64,000 nucleotides of DNA from Paramicrobacterium fandaimingii (GTDB lineage Bacteria > Actinomycetota > Actinomycetes > Actinomycetales > Microbacteriaceae). Under the pieces are notes generated by a model that did not search any database, was not told the origin of the DNA, and was given only the letters and a program-made list of their open reading frames with translations. Location: positions 186,001 to 250,000 of the forward strand of contig NZ_CP061170.1 in NCBI RefSeq assembly GCF_011751745.2. Reading direction: 5' to 3'. The position numbers and the translations under genes were made by a program. Shown here in pieces: positions 17,226 through 25,954 of the stretch (position 1 is the stretch's first letter; each line of letters opens with the position of its first letter).

Positions 17226-18090
17226 GGTCGCCGTCTGGGCGAGCCGTGCGCGGCAACGGCTCGATGGCGATGGGAAGCCCGCGGAGGCCCTCGCGCGGCC
17301 CGTAGTATTCCCCACTCGCCGCAGAGGGGTCGGTGAGCGCGCGCACGGCAGACCACGCCGCTGAATCTTTGCCTTGCGCCCACGGGGTGTAGGGGTTGCG
17401 CTGGTAGTGCGTCGTCTCATCTCGGATGCCGGCCCGCCGCGGCGTCTTTGCATCGACGCCGACCCCGGGGTGGGTCACGAGAGACGCGACGGGCAGCTCA
17501 GCCGCACGCAGTCGGCGGTCGAGCTCGAACGCGAAGATCTCCGTCACCGTTTTTGCCTGCGTATACGCGGCGATCGATGGCCAGGGCGTGCGCGTGATGT
17601 CGTCGACGGCCATGCGAAAGCGACGCACAAACCCAGTGGAGGTGTGCACGATGCGAGTCTCGCTCCCCTCCGATCCGCCGACGAGCGTGGGCAGAAGGTG
17701 CGCGACGAGGGAGAAGTTTCCGATGGCGTGGCTTGCCATCATCACCGGAAGCCCATCGACTGTTGTGGCGCCTCGCGTCGCCGTCATCACGCCGGCATTA
17801 AGCAGGATGCCGTCGAGGTGAGGCCCCGCGGCGAGTGTTTCGCCTGCGCGCGCGACGGAGTCCAGCGACGTCATGTCGATGACGACCGAGCTCAGCGAGG
17901 CTCCGGGCACGTGCGAGCGAAGAGTGGCCTGAGCAACATTGAGCTTGGCTGCGGAACGCGAGGCGAGCACAACCGACGCCCCCGCGCGGGCGAGCTGCTC
18001 AGCCGCGAAATAGCCGATGCCGGCTGTCGCGCCGGTGACGGCGATGGTGCGACCGGTCTGGTCGGGAATGCGCTCGGGGTTCCAGATCAT
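17167..18090 (-). CDS. Short-chain dehydrogenase/reductase, retinol-dehydrogenase-like
   Basis: A 307-residue extended SDR starting at ATG 18090 with AGGAG upstream. Motifs: TGATAGIG at about residues 20-27, LNAG in place of NNAG, and the catalytic YTQAK. The longer C-terminal half resembles actinobacterial oxidoreductases annotated as retinol or protochlorophyllide-reductase-like. It is divergent from a TetR gene with a clear shared operator, so it is probably the main target of that regulator. Substrate unknown. Confidence 0.86.
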   Translation of the reverse strand: MIWNPERIPDQTGRTIAVTGATAGIGYFAAEQLARAGASVVLASRSAAKLNVAQATLRSHVPGASLSSVVIDMTSLDSVARAGETLAAGPHLDGILLNAGVMTATRGATTVDGLPVMMASHAIGNFSLVAHLLPTLVGGSEGSETRIVHTSTGFVRRFRMAVDDITRTPWPSIAAYTQAKTVTEIFAFELDRRLRAAELPVASLVTHPGVGVDAKTPRRAGIRDETTHYQRNPYTPWAQGKDSAAWSAVRALTDPSAASGEYYGPREGLRGLPIAIEPLPRTARPDGDLSARVWEQLERLSGAHALA

Positions 18091-18108
18091 GAGGTCTCCT
18101 AACGAAGC

Positions 18109-18154
18109 GGATGAAGTATCCATTTAACGTAGCACGATCCGGATACACTATCCG
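18109..18154. promoter_or_regulatory. Two putative TetR operators between the SDR and TetR genes
   Basis: CGGATACACTATCCG (18140-18154) is a perfect 15-bp palindrome. A weaker copy, GGATGAAGTATCC, lies at 18109-18121. TATCCATTTA (18117) and TATCCGTTTA (18149) are direct repeats 32 bp apart, about three helical turns. Both sites fall in the 83-bp divergent gap. Confidence 0.6.
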
Positions 18155-18173
18155 TTTACGTTATGATTGCGTC

Positions 18174-18710
18174 ATGTCCGCTCTCAGATCCGATGCCGCC
18201 CGCAGCAGGTCGCGCATTCTCGAGGCGGCCAGGCATGAAGACCCCGACGATCTGCGCTTCAACCACATTGCGCGAGAAGCGGGTGTCGGGGTCGGCACCG
18301 TCTACCGACATTTCCCGAACGCGCACGCTCTCAAAGAGGCGCTCACCGCAGAGACCCTCGCCGAGATGGTGCAGGTCAGCCAGAAGGCGTCAAGCGAACC
18401 GGATGCCGCGACGGCGCTGCGAGCGTTCGTAGGCACTGCACTTGCGCTGCAGCTTGAGAACGGCGGCCTGCAGGCGGTGCTGCTCTCGCCAGATGACGAG
18501 TCAGAATCGGTGCGCGCGATGAAGAGTGAGATCTTCTCTACATTCACGGAGGTGCTCGAGCGAGCGAGTCAGAGCGGAGCTATTCGGCCCGACGTCACAG
18601 TTGAACAGCTGGAGCATCTCATCTGTGGTGTCGAGCATGCGACGCGTCTGGGCTCCCCCGAGCATCGCTACCTCTTTCTCGACGTGCTCATGGCGGGGTT
18701 GCGCGCCTAA
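18174..18710 (+). CDS. TetR family regulator
   Basis: A 178-residue regulator started at ATG 18174. The recognition helix region reads LRFNHIAREAGVGVGTVYRHFPNAHALKEAL, a typical TetR_N with the YRHFP signature; the C-terminal helices match the SbtR-like group. It begins 20 bp beyond the palindrome at 18140-18154 and is divergent from the SDR gene. Autorepression plus SDR control is the likely circuit. Confidence 0.88.
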   Translation: MSALRSDAARSRSRILEAARHEDPDDLRFNHIAREAGVGVGTVYRHFPNAHALKEALTAETLAEMVQVSQKASSEPDAATALRAFVGTALALQLENGGLQAVLLSPDDESESVRAMKSEIFSTFTEVLERASQSGAIRPDVTVEQLEHLICGVEHATRLGSPEHRYLFLDVLMAGLRA

Positions 18711-18742
18711 CCTCGAACCCTCCGTCAGGCGCGCCACGATCG

Positions 18743-19846
18743 CTACGCGATGCGGCTGCCCTTCGCAAGACGCTTCGCCGGAGTGCGCGTGCGCACGCAT
18801 GCCCACCAGAGAGCGCCGGCAGCGAGCAGAATATGGATGCCGAGGCCGACGAACCAGCTTGGAACAGCGGCGTCGTGCGCCTCTTGCGGTGTCGGCCGGT
18901 CGGTGAGGTACGACATTCCCGGCTCACCGCCGTTGCAGTGGTCCACGACGCGCTCGAGTTCCGGAGGCGTTTGCAGCGAGCGAACACCGCTCGACAGCGT
19001 GCCGAACAGGTTTGTGGGGTACCCGTGCGAGTCAAAGCCACCTGGCGCGGCATCGGCGATCACCACATACGGGTTCGCGGCGAGAATGCCCCAGTACAGG
19101 TCAAAGCGCGGCTGCTGAAACGTGCGCATCTCGGGGTCGAGGCACACGGGGTCGACGGGTTCGCCCGTGGCATCGTCGTACTCGTCGGCCTCGAAGCCGA
19201 TGTAGGTTTCGGTCACCGTCGACGTCGTCACGCTGCCGAGCAGCCCGAAGGCGATGAGCGTTCCGACGCTGAGCGCGGCGACAACCAGATAGCTCAGCAC
19301 AATGGAGAACAGCGGCCGCGTCACCAGGGCAGAGAGCGCGACGCCGAATGCGGCGAAGACGCCGAGCTCTGCGGCCAGCACGAGCACCGAACCGGCGATG
19401 GTCACCGCGCTGAGGTTGCCGAGCAGCAGCGCAATCAGAATGAAGGGAACGCTCGCCACGAGAAACGCGAGCGAGCTGATCCACGCGGCGACGAACTTGC
19501 CGAGCACGATCTGCGGTGTGGTCACGAGGGTGACCTGGGTGGTGGCCAGCGTGCCGGCATCCCTCTCGCCGTTCACGGCATTGCCGCTGAAGGCGGGGGT
19601 CGCGAGCGTGCCGAGCAGCAGCACGAAATAGAGAATGAGCGAGAACAGCCACCCGCCCGCGCCGGAGTCACCGGGCGCAGTATCGCCGAAGTCGTTTCCC
19701 CACGTGCTTGTTGTGAGCCACAGCAACAGCGTGACGATGGCCACGAGTGCGACAAAGATGCCGACGAGGATGTACCAGGCGACCCCGCGCACGCGCTGGC
19801 GCAGTTCGAGACCGATGATCAGGCCGAGCCCGCGGAAGAACGTCAT
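18743..19846 (-). CDS. ABC-2 type transporter permease
   Basis: A 367-residue membrane protein from ATG 19846 (MTFFRGLGLIIGLELRQRVRG). Six membrane segments are visible: about 20-45, 68-90, 120-145, 150-170, 185-205 and one near the C-terminus (about 340-358). An unusually long extracytoplasmic loop (about residues 215-335, with several Cys and Pro) separates the last two. It is the membrane half of an ABC-2 exporter whose ATPase gene overlaps its start by 4 bp (ATGA). The substrate is unknown; drug or lipid export is common for the type. Confidence 0.82.
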   Translation of the reverse strand: MTFFRGLGLIIGLELRQRVRGVAWYILVGIFVALVAIVTLLLWLTTSTWGNDFGDTAPGDSGAGGWLFSLILYFVLLLGTLATPAFSGNAVNGERDAGTLATTQVTLVTTPQIVLGKFVAAWISSLAFLVASVPFILIALLLGNLSAVTIAGSVLVLAAELGVFAAFGVALSALVTRPLFSIVLSYLVVAALSVGTLIAFGLLGSVTTSTVTETYIGFEADEYDDATGEPVDPVCLDPEMRTFQQPRFDLYWGILAANPYVVIADAAPGGFDSHGYPTNLFGTLSSGVRSLQTPPELERVVDHCNGGEPGMSYLTDRPTPQEAHDAAVPSWFVGLGIHILLAAGALWWACVRTRTPAKRLAKGSRIA

Positions 19847-20829
19847 TGTGCTCCTCCGTTCAGAGCGGTTTTCGGATGCTGGTCGGCCGCGGCATTCTGC
19901 GTGAGGTCGAGGAACGTATGCTCGAATTCGCCAACGGCGGGCGAGAACGATGTGACGGCGACGCCGGCGGTGACGAGGGCGCCGAGGAGCTGCGCAGCAT
20001 CGGCTTCGCCCGTGACGCTCACGAGAACCCCGCGGTTGTCTGCGGCGATGTTCTCTGGCGCTACGCCGATTCCGGTCAGCGCACTCCGCAGCGATGCGCC
20101 GTCGAGCGAACGAATGCGCCACTGGCGGGTTGACGTCGCCGCGCGAGTGAGCGCGTCGCTCGACGCCGTGACGCCGCCGGACATGTATACCGCGGCATCC
20201 GAAATCTCTTCGAGTTCTGCGAGTTCGTGGCTTGAGATGAGCACGGTCGCGCCGTCGTCGGCCAGGTGGCGTAGCAGCGAGCGCAGCTCCGCTCGCGCGG
20301 CGGGGTCGAGGCCAGACGCCGGCTCATCGAGCAGCAGCACGCGGGGCTCGTGAATGAGAGCGCGAGCGAGGCTGAGGCGCTGCTTCTGACCGCGTGAGAG
20401 CACCCGGGCTGGCTGATCGGCGAGTGGAGTGAGCCCGACGGAATCGAGCAGTTCGGTGGCCCGACTGGCCGCTGCCTGCGCGTCGAGGTTGTACATGCGC
20501 CCGATCATCTTCAGTGCGGTGCGCGGGCTCAGCGACGACCACGTGCCGAGGCTGTCGGGCATCCAGCCGATCACGGAGCGAACGGCGGCAGGGTCTGCGC
20601 TCGGGTTGATTCCTGCGATCCGGATGCTGCCGGCATCGGGCTGCAGCAGGGTGGCCAGCATGAGCAGCAACGTCGTCTTTCCCGCCCCGTTGGGGCCGAC
20701 GAGTCCGGTGATGCTGCCCTGCGGCACTGTGAAGCTCGCCTGGCTCACGGCGTGGACGCTGCCGAACGATCGTGCGATGGCATCCACGACGATTCCTGCG
20801 TCCGATGCGTCGGTGACGGTGTCTGCCAC
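19843..20829 (-). CDS. ABC transporter ATPase (ABC-2 exporter)
   Basis: A 328-residue ATPase with Walker A GPNGAGKTT near residues 42-50, signature LSRGQKQRLSLARAL and Walker B RVLLLDEPASGLDP. A C-terminal extension of about 100 residues after the H-loop is typical of ABC-2 exporters. The gene is 78 bp downstream of the MerR/TipAS gene on the same strand and overlaps the permease start, so a VOC-MerR-ATPase-permease operon is plausible, with the MerR protein sensing an antibiotic-like ligand. Confidence 0.88.
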   Translation of the reverse strand: MADTVTDASDAGIVVDAIARSFGSVHAVSQASFTVPQGSITGLVGPNGAGKTTLLLMLATLLQPDAGSIRIAGINPSADPAAVRSVIGWMPDSLGTWSSLSPRTALKMIGRMYNLDAQAAASRATELLDSVGLTPLADQPARVLSRGQKQRLSLARALIHEPRVLLLDEPASGLDPAARAELRSLLRHLADDGATVLISSHELAELEEISDAAVYMSGGVTASSDALTRAATSTRQWRIRSLDGASLRSALTGIGVAPENIAADNRGVLVSVTGEADAAQLLGALVTAGVAVTSFSPAVGEFEHTFLDLTQNAAADQHPKTALNGGAQ

Positions 20830-20907
20830 GGCGCTTCCTTCCCTGGTGCGAAAGGTCAGCGTATCGCGATGTGGACGGTCTTGGCAGCCGACGTACGCCC
20901 ATTCGGC

Positions 20908-21780
20908 TTACTCCCAGATGGCCTCATCCGGGTCGATGCCGTTTGCGCGGGCATTGGCGTCGATGACGTCGCGTAGCCACAGAGCCAAACCCGGCGCCAC
21001 GGTGTCGAAGTGTGCGCGAAAATCGGGGTCGTCCGCGTAACGGCGCCCGATGCAGACGTGCATGGAGACCGTGCAGTCGAAGTAGCGGCTCATCGATTTT
21101 CTGTGGGCTTCGGCGAGTTCGTTTGCCTCGATGCTTCCCGGCCGAACTCCGCGTTCGAGAGCGCGAGCCAGCGTGGCCTCAAGGTCGCGAACGTCATCGG
21201 CGATCTCTTCCCAGTCGTGCGTGCTGCGCGAGGCGGCTCGCTCGGCATACTGCGCCCATTGAGCGGTGTCGCCCCATTTCTGGCGCGCCTGCGTCGCCCA
21301 CTCAGGGTTCCACGTGTCTCCGAAGATGCGCATCTGCTCGTCTGCCGAGAGGGTGATCCCCGAGTCGACCGCAGTGATCATGCGCTCGAGCGCTGTGCGC
21401 ATGCCGTGCAGCTCGCCGATGCGCTCCTCGAGCTTCTTATGCTGAGCCCGCAGCGCGCTCGCCGTCAGCTCGGCGTCTGAGTCGAGCACATCGCGGATGC
21501 GCTCAAGCGGGAGTCCCAGTGCACGGTAGATCAACACGCGGTGCACGCGAGCGATGTCACTGGGGGAGTAGAGCCGGTATCCCGCACCGCTGCGCGTGCT
21601 CGGTGCCACCAGACCGATGCCGTCCCAGTGGTGCAATGTGCGCACTGTCACGCCCGTTCGGTGTGCGACGGCGCCGACGGTGAGTCCGTCAGGCGAGACG
21701 GCCTCACCGTGGGCACCGCCTCCTTCGCGGGTGGCGGCGGCGTGGTCGCGGAAGTGTGAGCTCACGGCATCCAGTCTCAC
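20908..21780 (-). CDS. MerR family regulator with TipAS antibiotic-binding domain
   Basis: A 290-residue protein: winged-helix MerR domain (LTVGAVAHRTGVTVRTLHHWDGIGLV...GYRLYSPSDIARVHRVLIYRALGLPL), a long coiled-coil dimerisation helix, then the TipAS domain with the signature RYFDCTVSMHVCIGRRY. TipAL-type proteins bind thiopeptides or other drugs and activate resistance genes. The annotated GTG (21780) overlaps the upstream stop as GTGA; GTG 21765 is an alternative. The transporter genes immediately downstream are the natural targets. Confidence 0.87.
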   Translation of the reverse strand: MRLDAVSSHFRDHAAATREGGGAHGEAVSPDGLTVGAVAHRTGVTVRTLHHWDGIGLVAPSTRSGAGYRLYSPSDIARVHRVLIYRALGLPLERIRDVLDSDAELTASALRAQHKKLEERIGELHGMRTALERMITAVDSGITLSADEQMRIFGDTWNPEWATQARQKWGDTAQWAQYAERAASRSTHDWEEIADDVRDLEATLARALERGVRPGSIEANELAEAHRKSMSRYFDCTVSMHVCIGRRYADDPDFRAHFDTVAPGLALWLRDVIDANARANGIDPDEAIWE

Positions 21781-22340
21781 TCCTTATCTGTCGCGTCGGG
21801 AACCAGGTATCCCTCGTTCCTGAGAGTGTCGGCCTCGTCGCTTGACGGGTCGACCCCGCGTGCTGCCGAGAAGATCACGCGCGTGTTCTCTGGTGTGCGC
21901 ACCTCCAGGTCGATCGTGGGCCACGGCATGGCGCGTGGGCCGGTCGTGCAGCCGGGCGAGAGCTTCTCGCATGCCTGTGCGATGCCATCGATCTCGCTCA
22001 GCACGCACGAGAAGCTCACGGTCATCGCCTGTGTTTGGGCAGCTGGATCGCCAGCGACGAGGAGGGCGTCTTGGAATGCCCAGCGGCGCATGTGCGAGAG
22101 CTGGCCAGGTACGGAGAACAGGTCGATGAACCCGAGTCCCTGGGTCCAGAAATCGACGGATGCCGCCAGGTCGGCGGTCGGAATCGTCACGAACATTGGC
22201 ATGCCGTAGATGCCGCGGTATACCTCGGGAGGAGTCGCGTTTGGCCCGGGCGGCGGAACGGGGCTCATCTCGAAGGCACTGTAGAACGGAGCAGAACCGG
22301 TGCCTGCGTTGTCAATGTCGTTGGTCATGAAGACCATCAT
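21777..22340 (-). CDS. VOC (glyoxalase/bleomycin-resistance-like) family protein
   Basis: About 187 residues; the start is uncertain because three Met codons lie close together (22340, 22337, 22328) and the ribosome site is weak. The core reads MFVTIPTADLAASVDFWTQGLGF...IDLEVRTPENTRVIFS, a single vicinal-oxygen-chelate domain, with non-VOC extensions at both ends. Metal-ligand residues of glyoxalase I are not all in place, so a binding or sequestering role, as in bleomycin-resistance proteins, is as likely as catalysis. It overlaps the MerR/TipAS start by 4 bp. Confidence 0.75.
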   Translation of the reverse strand: MMVFMTNDIDNAGTGSAPFYSAFEMSPVPPPGPNATPPEVYRGIYGMPMFVTIPTADLAASVDFWTQGLGFIDLFSVPGQLSHMRRWAFQDALLVAGDPAAQTQAMTVSFSCVLSEIDGIAQACEKLSPGCTTGPRAMPWPTIDLEVRTPENTRVIFSAARGVDPSSDEADTLRNEGYLVPDATDKE

Positions 22341-22549
22341 GAACCCTGACGCTTCGTGAGGGTCAAGCTGTGCCTTTCGCCATGAGGATTTCTGGCCATT
22401 CAACGCACGAAGAATCGGTTGGGTCTACGGAAGCTGCTCGTATAAAGCTTCGTAAGAGTGGGAAGTTATCAGCCGGTGAACTGCCAATCTTTCGAAAGCG
22501 GCGGCAGGTTGTTTACGACCAAAAAACGAGAAATATCTTCACAAAAGAC

Positions 22550-22578
22550 TAGAACAAAGTTTCGATACTTGGTATAGT
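22550..22578 (+). promoter_or_regulatory. Promoter of the DUF222/HNH gene
   Basis: TAGAAC (22550-22555) and TATAGT (22573-22578) are separated by 17 bp in an unusually AT-rich 244-bp gap (22341-22584). The -10 box ends 6 bp before the ATG at 22585, which predicts a leaderless transcript. Confidence 0.5.
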
Positions 22579-22584
22579 TGGGGC

Positions 22585-23605
22585 ATGGGAAACGAGGATG
22601 CCGCACCGGAGGGCCAGCAGCCCGACGACACTCCTCTTTTTCACGCGAGAGGACGCTCAGCGGGGGCTGACCGCATGAGCCTGGCGAGTCTTGCACTCGA
22701 CGAAGTCGCGCGCATTGATCGCGAGATCGCGCGGGCACAGGAGCGCCGTACGGCAGTGTTGCACGGTGCGCGAAAGCTCGCAGAGTCGGCGGCCGATTTC
22801 GTCGTTCTCGACTCGCACGCGACGTCGCCTGCTCGAGTCGACGAGCTCGGCTTCCGCGCTTTCGTCGCCGAGGCAGCGGTCATGCTGCGCATTCCCGAGT
22901 CGACAATGCGCACTCAGATCGAAGAGGCGACGACGTTGCAGCGCGACCTTCCGCAAACGCGGGCGGCGCTTGCTTCCGGCGACATCTCGCATCAGCACGT
23001 GCGTCGAATCATCGACCAGTCGTGGTCGCTGCCGCGCGACGCGGCAGCGGGTTTCGAAGCAGCAGTTGTGCCTCTGGCGCACACGCAAACACCTGCGCAG
23101 TTCTCCCGGACCGCGCGCGTCACGCGCGAGAAAATGCATCCCGAGTCGATTGTGGTTCGCCGTAAGAGGGCAGAAGAGGGTCGGTGCGTCAGCTTTCAGC
23201 CGCTGCACGACGGCATGGCGTCGATCGAACTCGTTCACACAGCCGACGTCGCGACGGCCATCTACAACGCCACAATGGAAACGGCGCGAGGGCTTCAGTC
23301 GGCCGGCGAAACGCGCTCTTTGCCCCAGATCGCGGCAGATGTGTTCGCCGACGCTACGGTGTCGGGCTACCTCGACCCACGGGAGGGCGCCGATACTCCG
23401 CCACTCCCCAGTGCAGTCCGGGACGACGATGTCGATGACCGTGTCGAGTCCAGCACAGCCGCTCGGCACATCGACGTTCGTCGTTCGCGTGACACGTATC
23501 ACTACGCGCGGCCGCCTCGGCGGCGAAGCGAAATTTCAGCGTGGCTCCGTCAGCACGAGAAGCGCGAACGAAGGCAACGCCGCGCGGAGGGCCTGCCGGT
23601 TTCCC
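22585..23605 (+). pseudogene. DUF222/HNH (13E12-type) gene, 5' fragment interrupted by an IS
   Basis: The first about 250 residues match the DUF222 domain found in actinobacterial 13E12-repeat proteins (VARIDREIARAQERRTAVL, AEAAVMLRIPESTMRTQIEEA, LPQTRAALASGDISHQHVRRIIDQ, MASIELVHTADVATAIYNA). After that the frame becomes a highly charged, unfamiliar sequence and runs into an ISL3-type end at 23606; a stop follows at 23656-23658 inside the IS. The C-terminal HNH nuclease domain is absent here, but its last segment is found at 27284-27481. These genes are multicopy in Microbacteriaceae and their function is unsettled. The odd 3' part (23390-23600) may itself be rearranged or frameshifted. Confidence 0.8.
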
Positions 23606-23771
23606 GGCTCTTCCCAGATGAGGGTGTAGGTCGGCCGGGAGCGTCGGTCCGCAGATAGACGTCGAGGTCTCCCGACGACGGAGGTTCCTACGCCATCCGT
23701 CCGAAAGACCTCGACGTGACCGACGCTACCCCGCCGGCCGGCTTCGGCCGCCCTGACCTGACCGCCTTCGC
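23606..23771 (+). mobile_element. Truncated left end of an ISL3-family element
   Basis: 166 bp that begin with an ISL3-type tip (GGCTCTTCCCAG) and continue with 157 bp (23615-23771) that match 25854-26010 of the complete element at all but one position (G at 23622, C at 25861). It includes the transposase start (GTG 23716) and its first 19 codons; after 23771 the match stops abruptly, and the remaining frame ends six codons later at 23793. It sits exactly at the break in the DUF222 gene. The 228 bp that follow (23772-23999) hold nothing I can identify. Confidence 0.88.
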
Positions 23772-23999
23772 GTCTCATCCCAGTCGACCCTGATCGAGTC
23801 TGCTGACCCCCTCGACGAGAACGCAGCGACATCACAGCCACCCAACCCCGACCGTCCGGGAAGCCGGGACACGTCACATGACCTGTGCTGCGGGCGTGTC
23901 GAGTGGGTCGTCCAGGGGCGACGCAGGAGCGTCGACGCGACGTGCTGAGAGGTGGTTCCAGTCGAGCGCTAGGACACCGGCTACAGGCATGGCGATAGG

Positions 24000-24941
24000 T
24001 CAGGAACGGCGTCGCTCCATGCGCAGGAGGGAGCGCAGAGTCTCGGCGTTCGCGTAGCCGACCCGTAGCGCGATCTCGGCGGAGGTGAAGTCCGTGGTTG
24101 CTGAGAGGTGCCGAGCTCGTTCGATGCGAAGCCGTTGGACGAAGCCGAGCGGAGTGAGGTTGAGCGCCGCACGGACTCGTCGTTCGAGGGTGCGCCGGCT
24201 GGTGCCGAGCGACTGCGCGACGAAGGCGACGTTGAACGGTTCGTCCAGGCGGGCGCGCACGAAGCGTTCGAACTCGACGACGATCGGGTCCTCGTGCCGG
24301 AGATGTTCGTAGGCGACGAAGGCCGCCTGCGACGGACGCTCGTCGATGATGAGGAGCTTGGCGACATGTTGGGCCAGGTCGGGGCTGATCGATCGCACGA
24401 GTGAGAGCGCGAGGTCGATGTGGGCGAACGCGGCGCCGGCGGTGACGAGGTTCCCGTCGACCACGACCATGGTGTCGAGATCGAGGGCGACGGTCGGATA
24501 GCGTTTCCGGAACTCCGGCCCCAGGAACCAGCTGGTCGTCGCCCTCCGATGATGCATCCGTCCGGTCTCGGCGACAGCGAACACGCCGGTGCACGCCGCG
24601 GCGATCCGGGTGGTCGCCTCGTCGAGGCGCCCGAGCGAGGCGATGACCGAACGAGCATCTCGGCTCTGGAGGGCGTCGTTGGTAGCGGCGGCCGTAAGGG
24701 TTCCAAGCGCAGGGACGACGACCACGTCGAACTCTCCGGACTCCGACAGCGGGTGGTCCACCGACAGGGTCATCGATGCCGTCGTGGTCACTCGCCGTTT
24801 CGGTCCGAGGATGGCGAGTTCGATCGGGTCGATCCGCGGGTCGACATCGCCGCGGGCTCCGTCGGCCACCCGCACGATGTCGATGATCGACGCGATAGCC
24901 GAACCGAAGCAGCCGTCGATCGCGATCAGTCCGATACGCAT
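24000..24941 (-). CDS. GlxA family regulator (DJ-1/PfpI-like domain plus AraC HTH)
   Basis: A 313-residue protein from ATG 24941. Residues about 1-185 form the DJ-1/PfpI-like glutamine-amidotransferase fold with the nucleophile-elbow motif IAAACTGVFAVAETG; residues about 215-313 are an AraC double helix-turn-helix (FNVAFVAQSLGTSRRTLERRVRAALNLTPLGFVQRLRIERARHL, EIALRVGYANAETLRSLLRMERR). GlxA-type proteins activate catabolic or stress genes in response to small metabolites. It is divergent from a small ABM monooxygenase, its likely target. Both are cargo between two ISL3 ends, so recent transfer is likely. Confidence 0.87.
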   Translation of the reverse strand: MRIGLIAIDGCFGSAIASIIDIVRVADGARGDVDPRIDPIELAILGPKRRVTTTASMTLSVDHPLSESGEFDVVVVPALGTLTAAATNDALQSRDARSVIASLGRLDEATTRIAAACTGVFAVAETGRMHHRRATTSWFLGPEFRKRYPTVALDLDTMVVVDGNLVTAGAAFAHIDLALSLVRSISPDLAQHVAKLLIIDERPSQAAFVAYEHLRHEDPIVVEFERFVRARLDEPFNVAFVAQSLGTSRRTLERRVRAALNLTPLGFVQRLRIERARHLSATTDFTSAEIALRVGYANAETLRSLLRMERRRS

Positions 24942-25048
24942 GACGTAAACAATAGCAATACTGCCGTATACGCCACTCCCCACCGGCCCTCGCTCGTCAT
25001 ACGCTGAACTCGTCCCACGAAGAACCCCGACGTCAAGGAGAGTCCCTC

Positions 25049-25360
25049 ATGTCCACACCCGCATCACTTCCGTATGCCTTCGTCGCCAAGATCGTCGCGG
25101 CCGATGGACAGCACGACGCGGTCGCCGATCTGCTCGCCGGCGCTGTCGCACTCGCCAACGAAGAAGTAGGAACGATTGTCTGGTTCGCGGTCAGGACCCA
25201 CGCCGACACCTTCTGGATCTTCGATGCATTCCCCGACGAAGCCGCTCGCGACGCCCACGCCAACGGCGCCATCGTCGCAGCCCTGATGGCCAACCAGCAC
25301 CTCCTCGGCGCAGCACCCGAGATCCTGGCGGCCGACGTCCTCGCGTCCAAGCTCCCGTAG
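25049..25360 (+). CDS. Antibiotic biosynthesis monooxygenase (ABM)-domain protein
   Basis: A 103-residue protein with AAGGAGAG before the ATG. It has the single ferredoxin-like ABM fold: an N-terminal strand (FVAKIVAADGQHDAVADLL), a central FAVRTHADTFWIFDAFPDEAARDAHAN block and a C-terminal LAADVLASKLP. Relatives (YgiN, putative quinol monooxygenases) act on quinols or aromatic polyketides without a metal or flavin. Divergence from the GlxA gene suggests a substrate-induced pair. It belongs to the IS-bounded cargo. Confidence 0.82.
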   Translation: MSTPASLPYAFVAKIVAADGQHDAVADLLAGAVALANEEVGTIVWFAVRTHADTFWIFDAFPDEAARDAHANGAIVAALMANQHLLGAAPEILAADVLASKLP

Positions 25361-25844
25361 TCCGCCAACGCACGAGACGATCGCGCCCCGCCGAGCCGTC
25401 GCCAGGTCGCGACGCAACGCCACGCTGCGTTGCCGAGCGGTGCGAGGCCTATCGGCACACGGACAGGATGCCGGCCGCGAGCGCTCAGCCGGCGAGGGGT
25501 CCGTCGCAGAGGAGAGCGACGTCGGTGTCGGGCAGAGCCGTGAGGCCAGCGCATCGCGCGACCACCAGAACGGTTCGCCGGAGCCGCCTGTCGGAATCGA
25601 ACGGACGACCTAATCGCGTCGGCTTTGCGTCTATCGCTTGATGCGCCCACTGGGCGAACGAGCCGCTGACCTGCGCAAACGCCGAGCGTGGAGGACGCCG
25701 CCATCCGGTGGTGACCGACGACGACCGACCAGTACCGACCGTTTCACCGGAGCTTGCGGCGGCGTCGAAGCCGAGCAAGCTCCATTCTTTTAGCTCACCG
25801 CGCCCTCCTCCTCGCCGGCCCCGTCGTCGGCGAAGACGTTTCAG
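25361..25844. other. 484-bp stretch without a recognisable gene
   Basis: Between the ABM gene and the complete IS. Frames open on either strand here have no recognisable protein similarity and no ribosome site. A GTTCGATTCC string on the minus strand resembles a tRNA T-loop but has no cloverleaf around it. It is probably decayed cargo DNA. Confidence 0.5.
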
Positions 25845-25869
25845 GGGTCTTCTCAGATGACGGTGTAGG
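25845..25869 (+). repeat. Left terminal inverted repeat of the ISL3 element
   Basis: Starts GGGTCTTCTCAG and ends GGTGTAGG. It differs at several positions from the equivalent tip of the truncated copy at 23606-23630, although the next 140 bp inward are identical. Confidence 0.8.
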
Positions 25870-25954
25870 TCGGCCGGGAGCGTCGGTCCGCAGATAGACG
25901 TCGAGGTCTCCCGACGACGGAGGTTCCTACGCCATCCGTCCGAAAGACCTCGAC

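Noticed and set aside
22370..22552. A 60-codon frame upstream of the DUF222 gene
   Set aside because: No ribosome site, no recognisable motif, and it overlaps the AT-rich promoter region.
23536..24594. A 352-codon minus-strand frame across the truncated IS and the GlxA gene
   Set aside because: Its composition is that of an off-frame shadow, and the GlxA-type protein in the other frame accounts for the coding signal.
25585..25665. tRNA-like sequence on the minus strand (GTTCGATTCC)
   Set aside because: Only the T-loop string is tRNA-like. I could not build a T stem, anticodon stem or acceptor stem around it.
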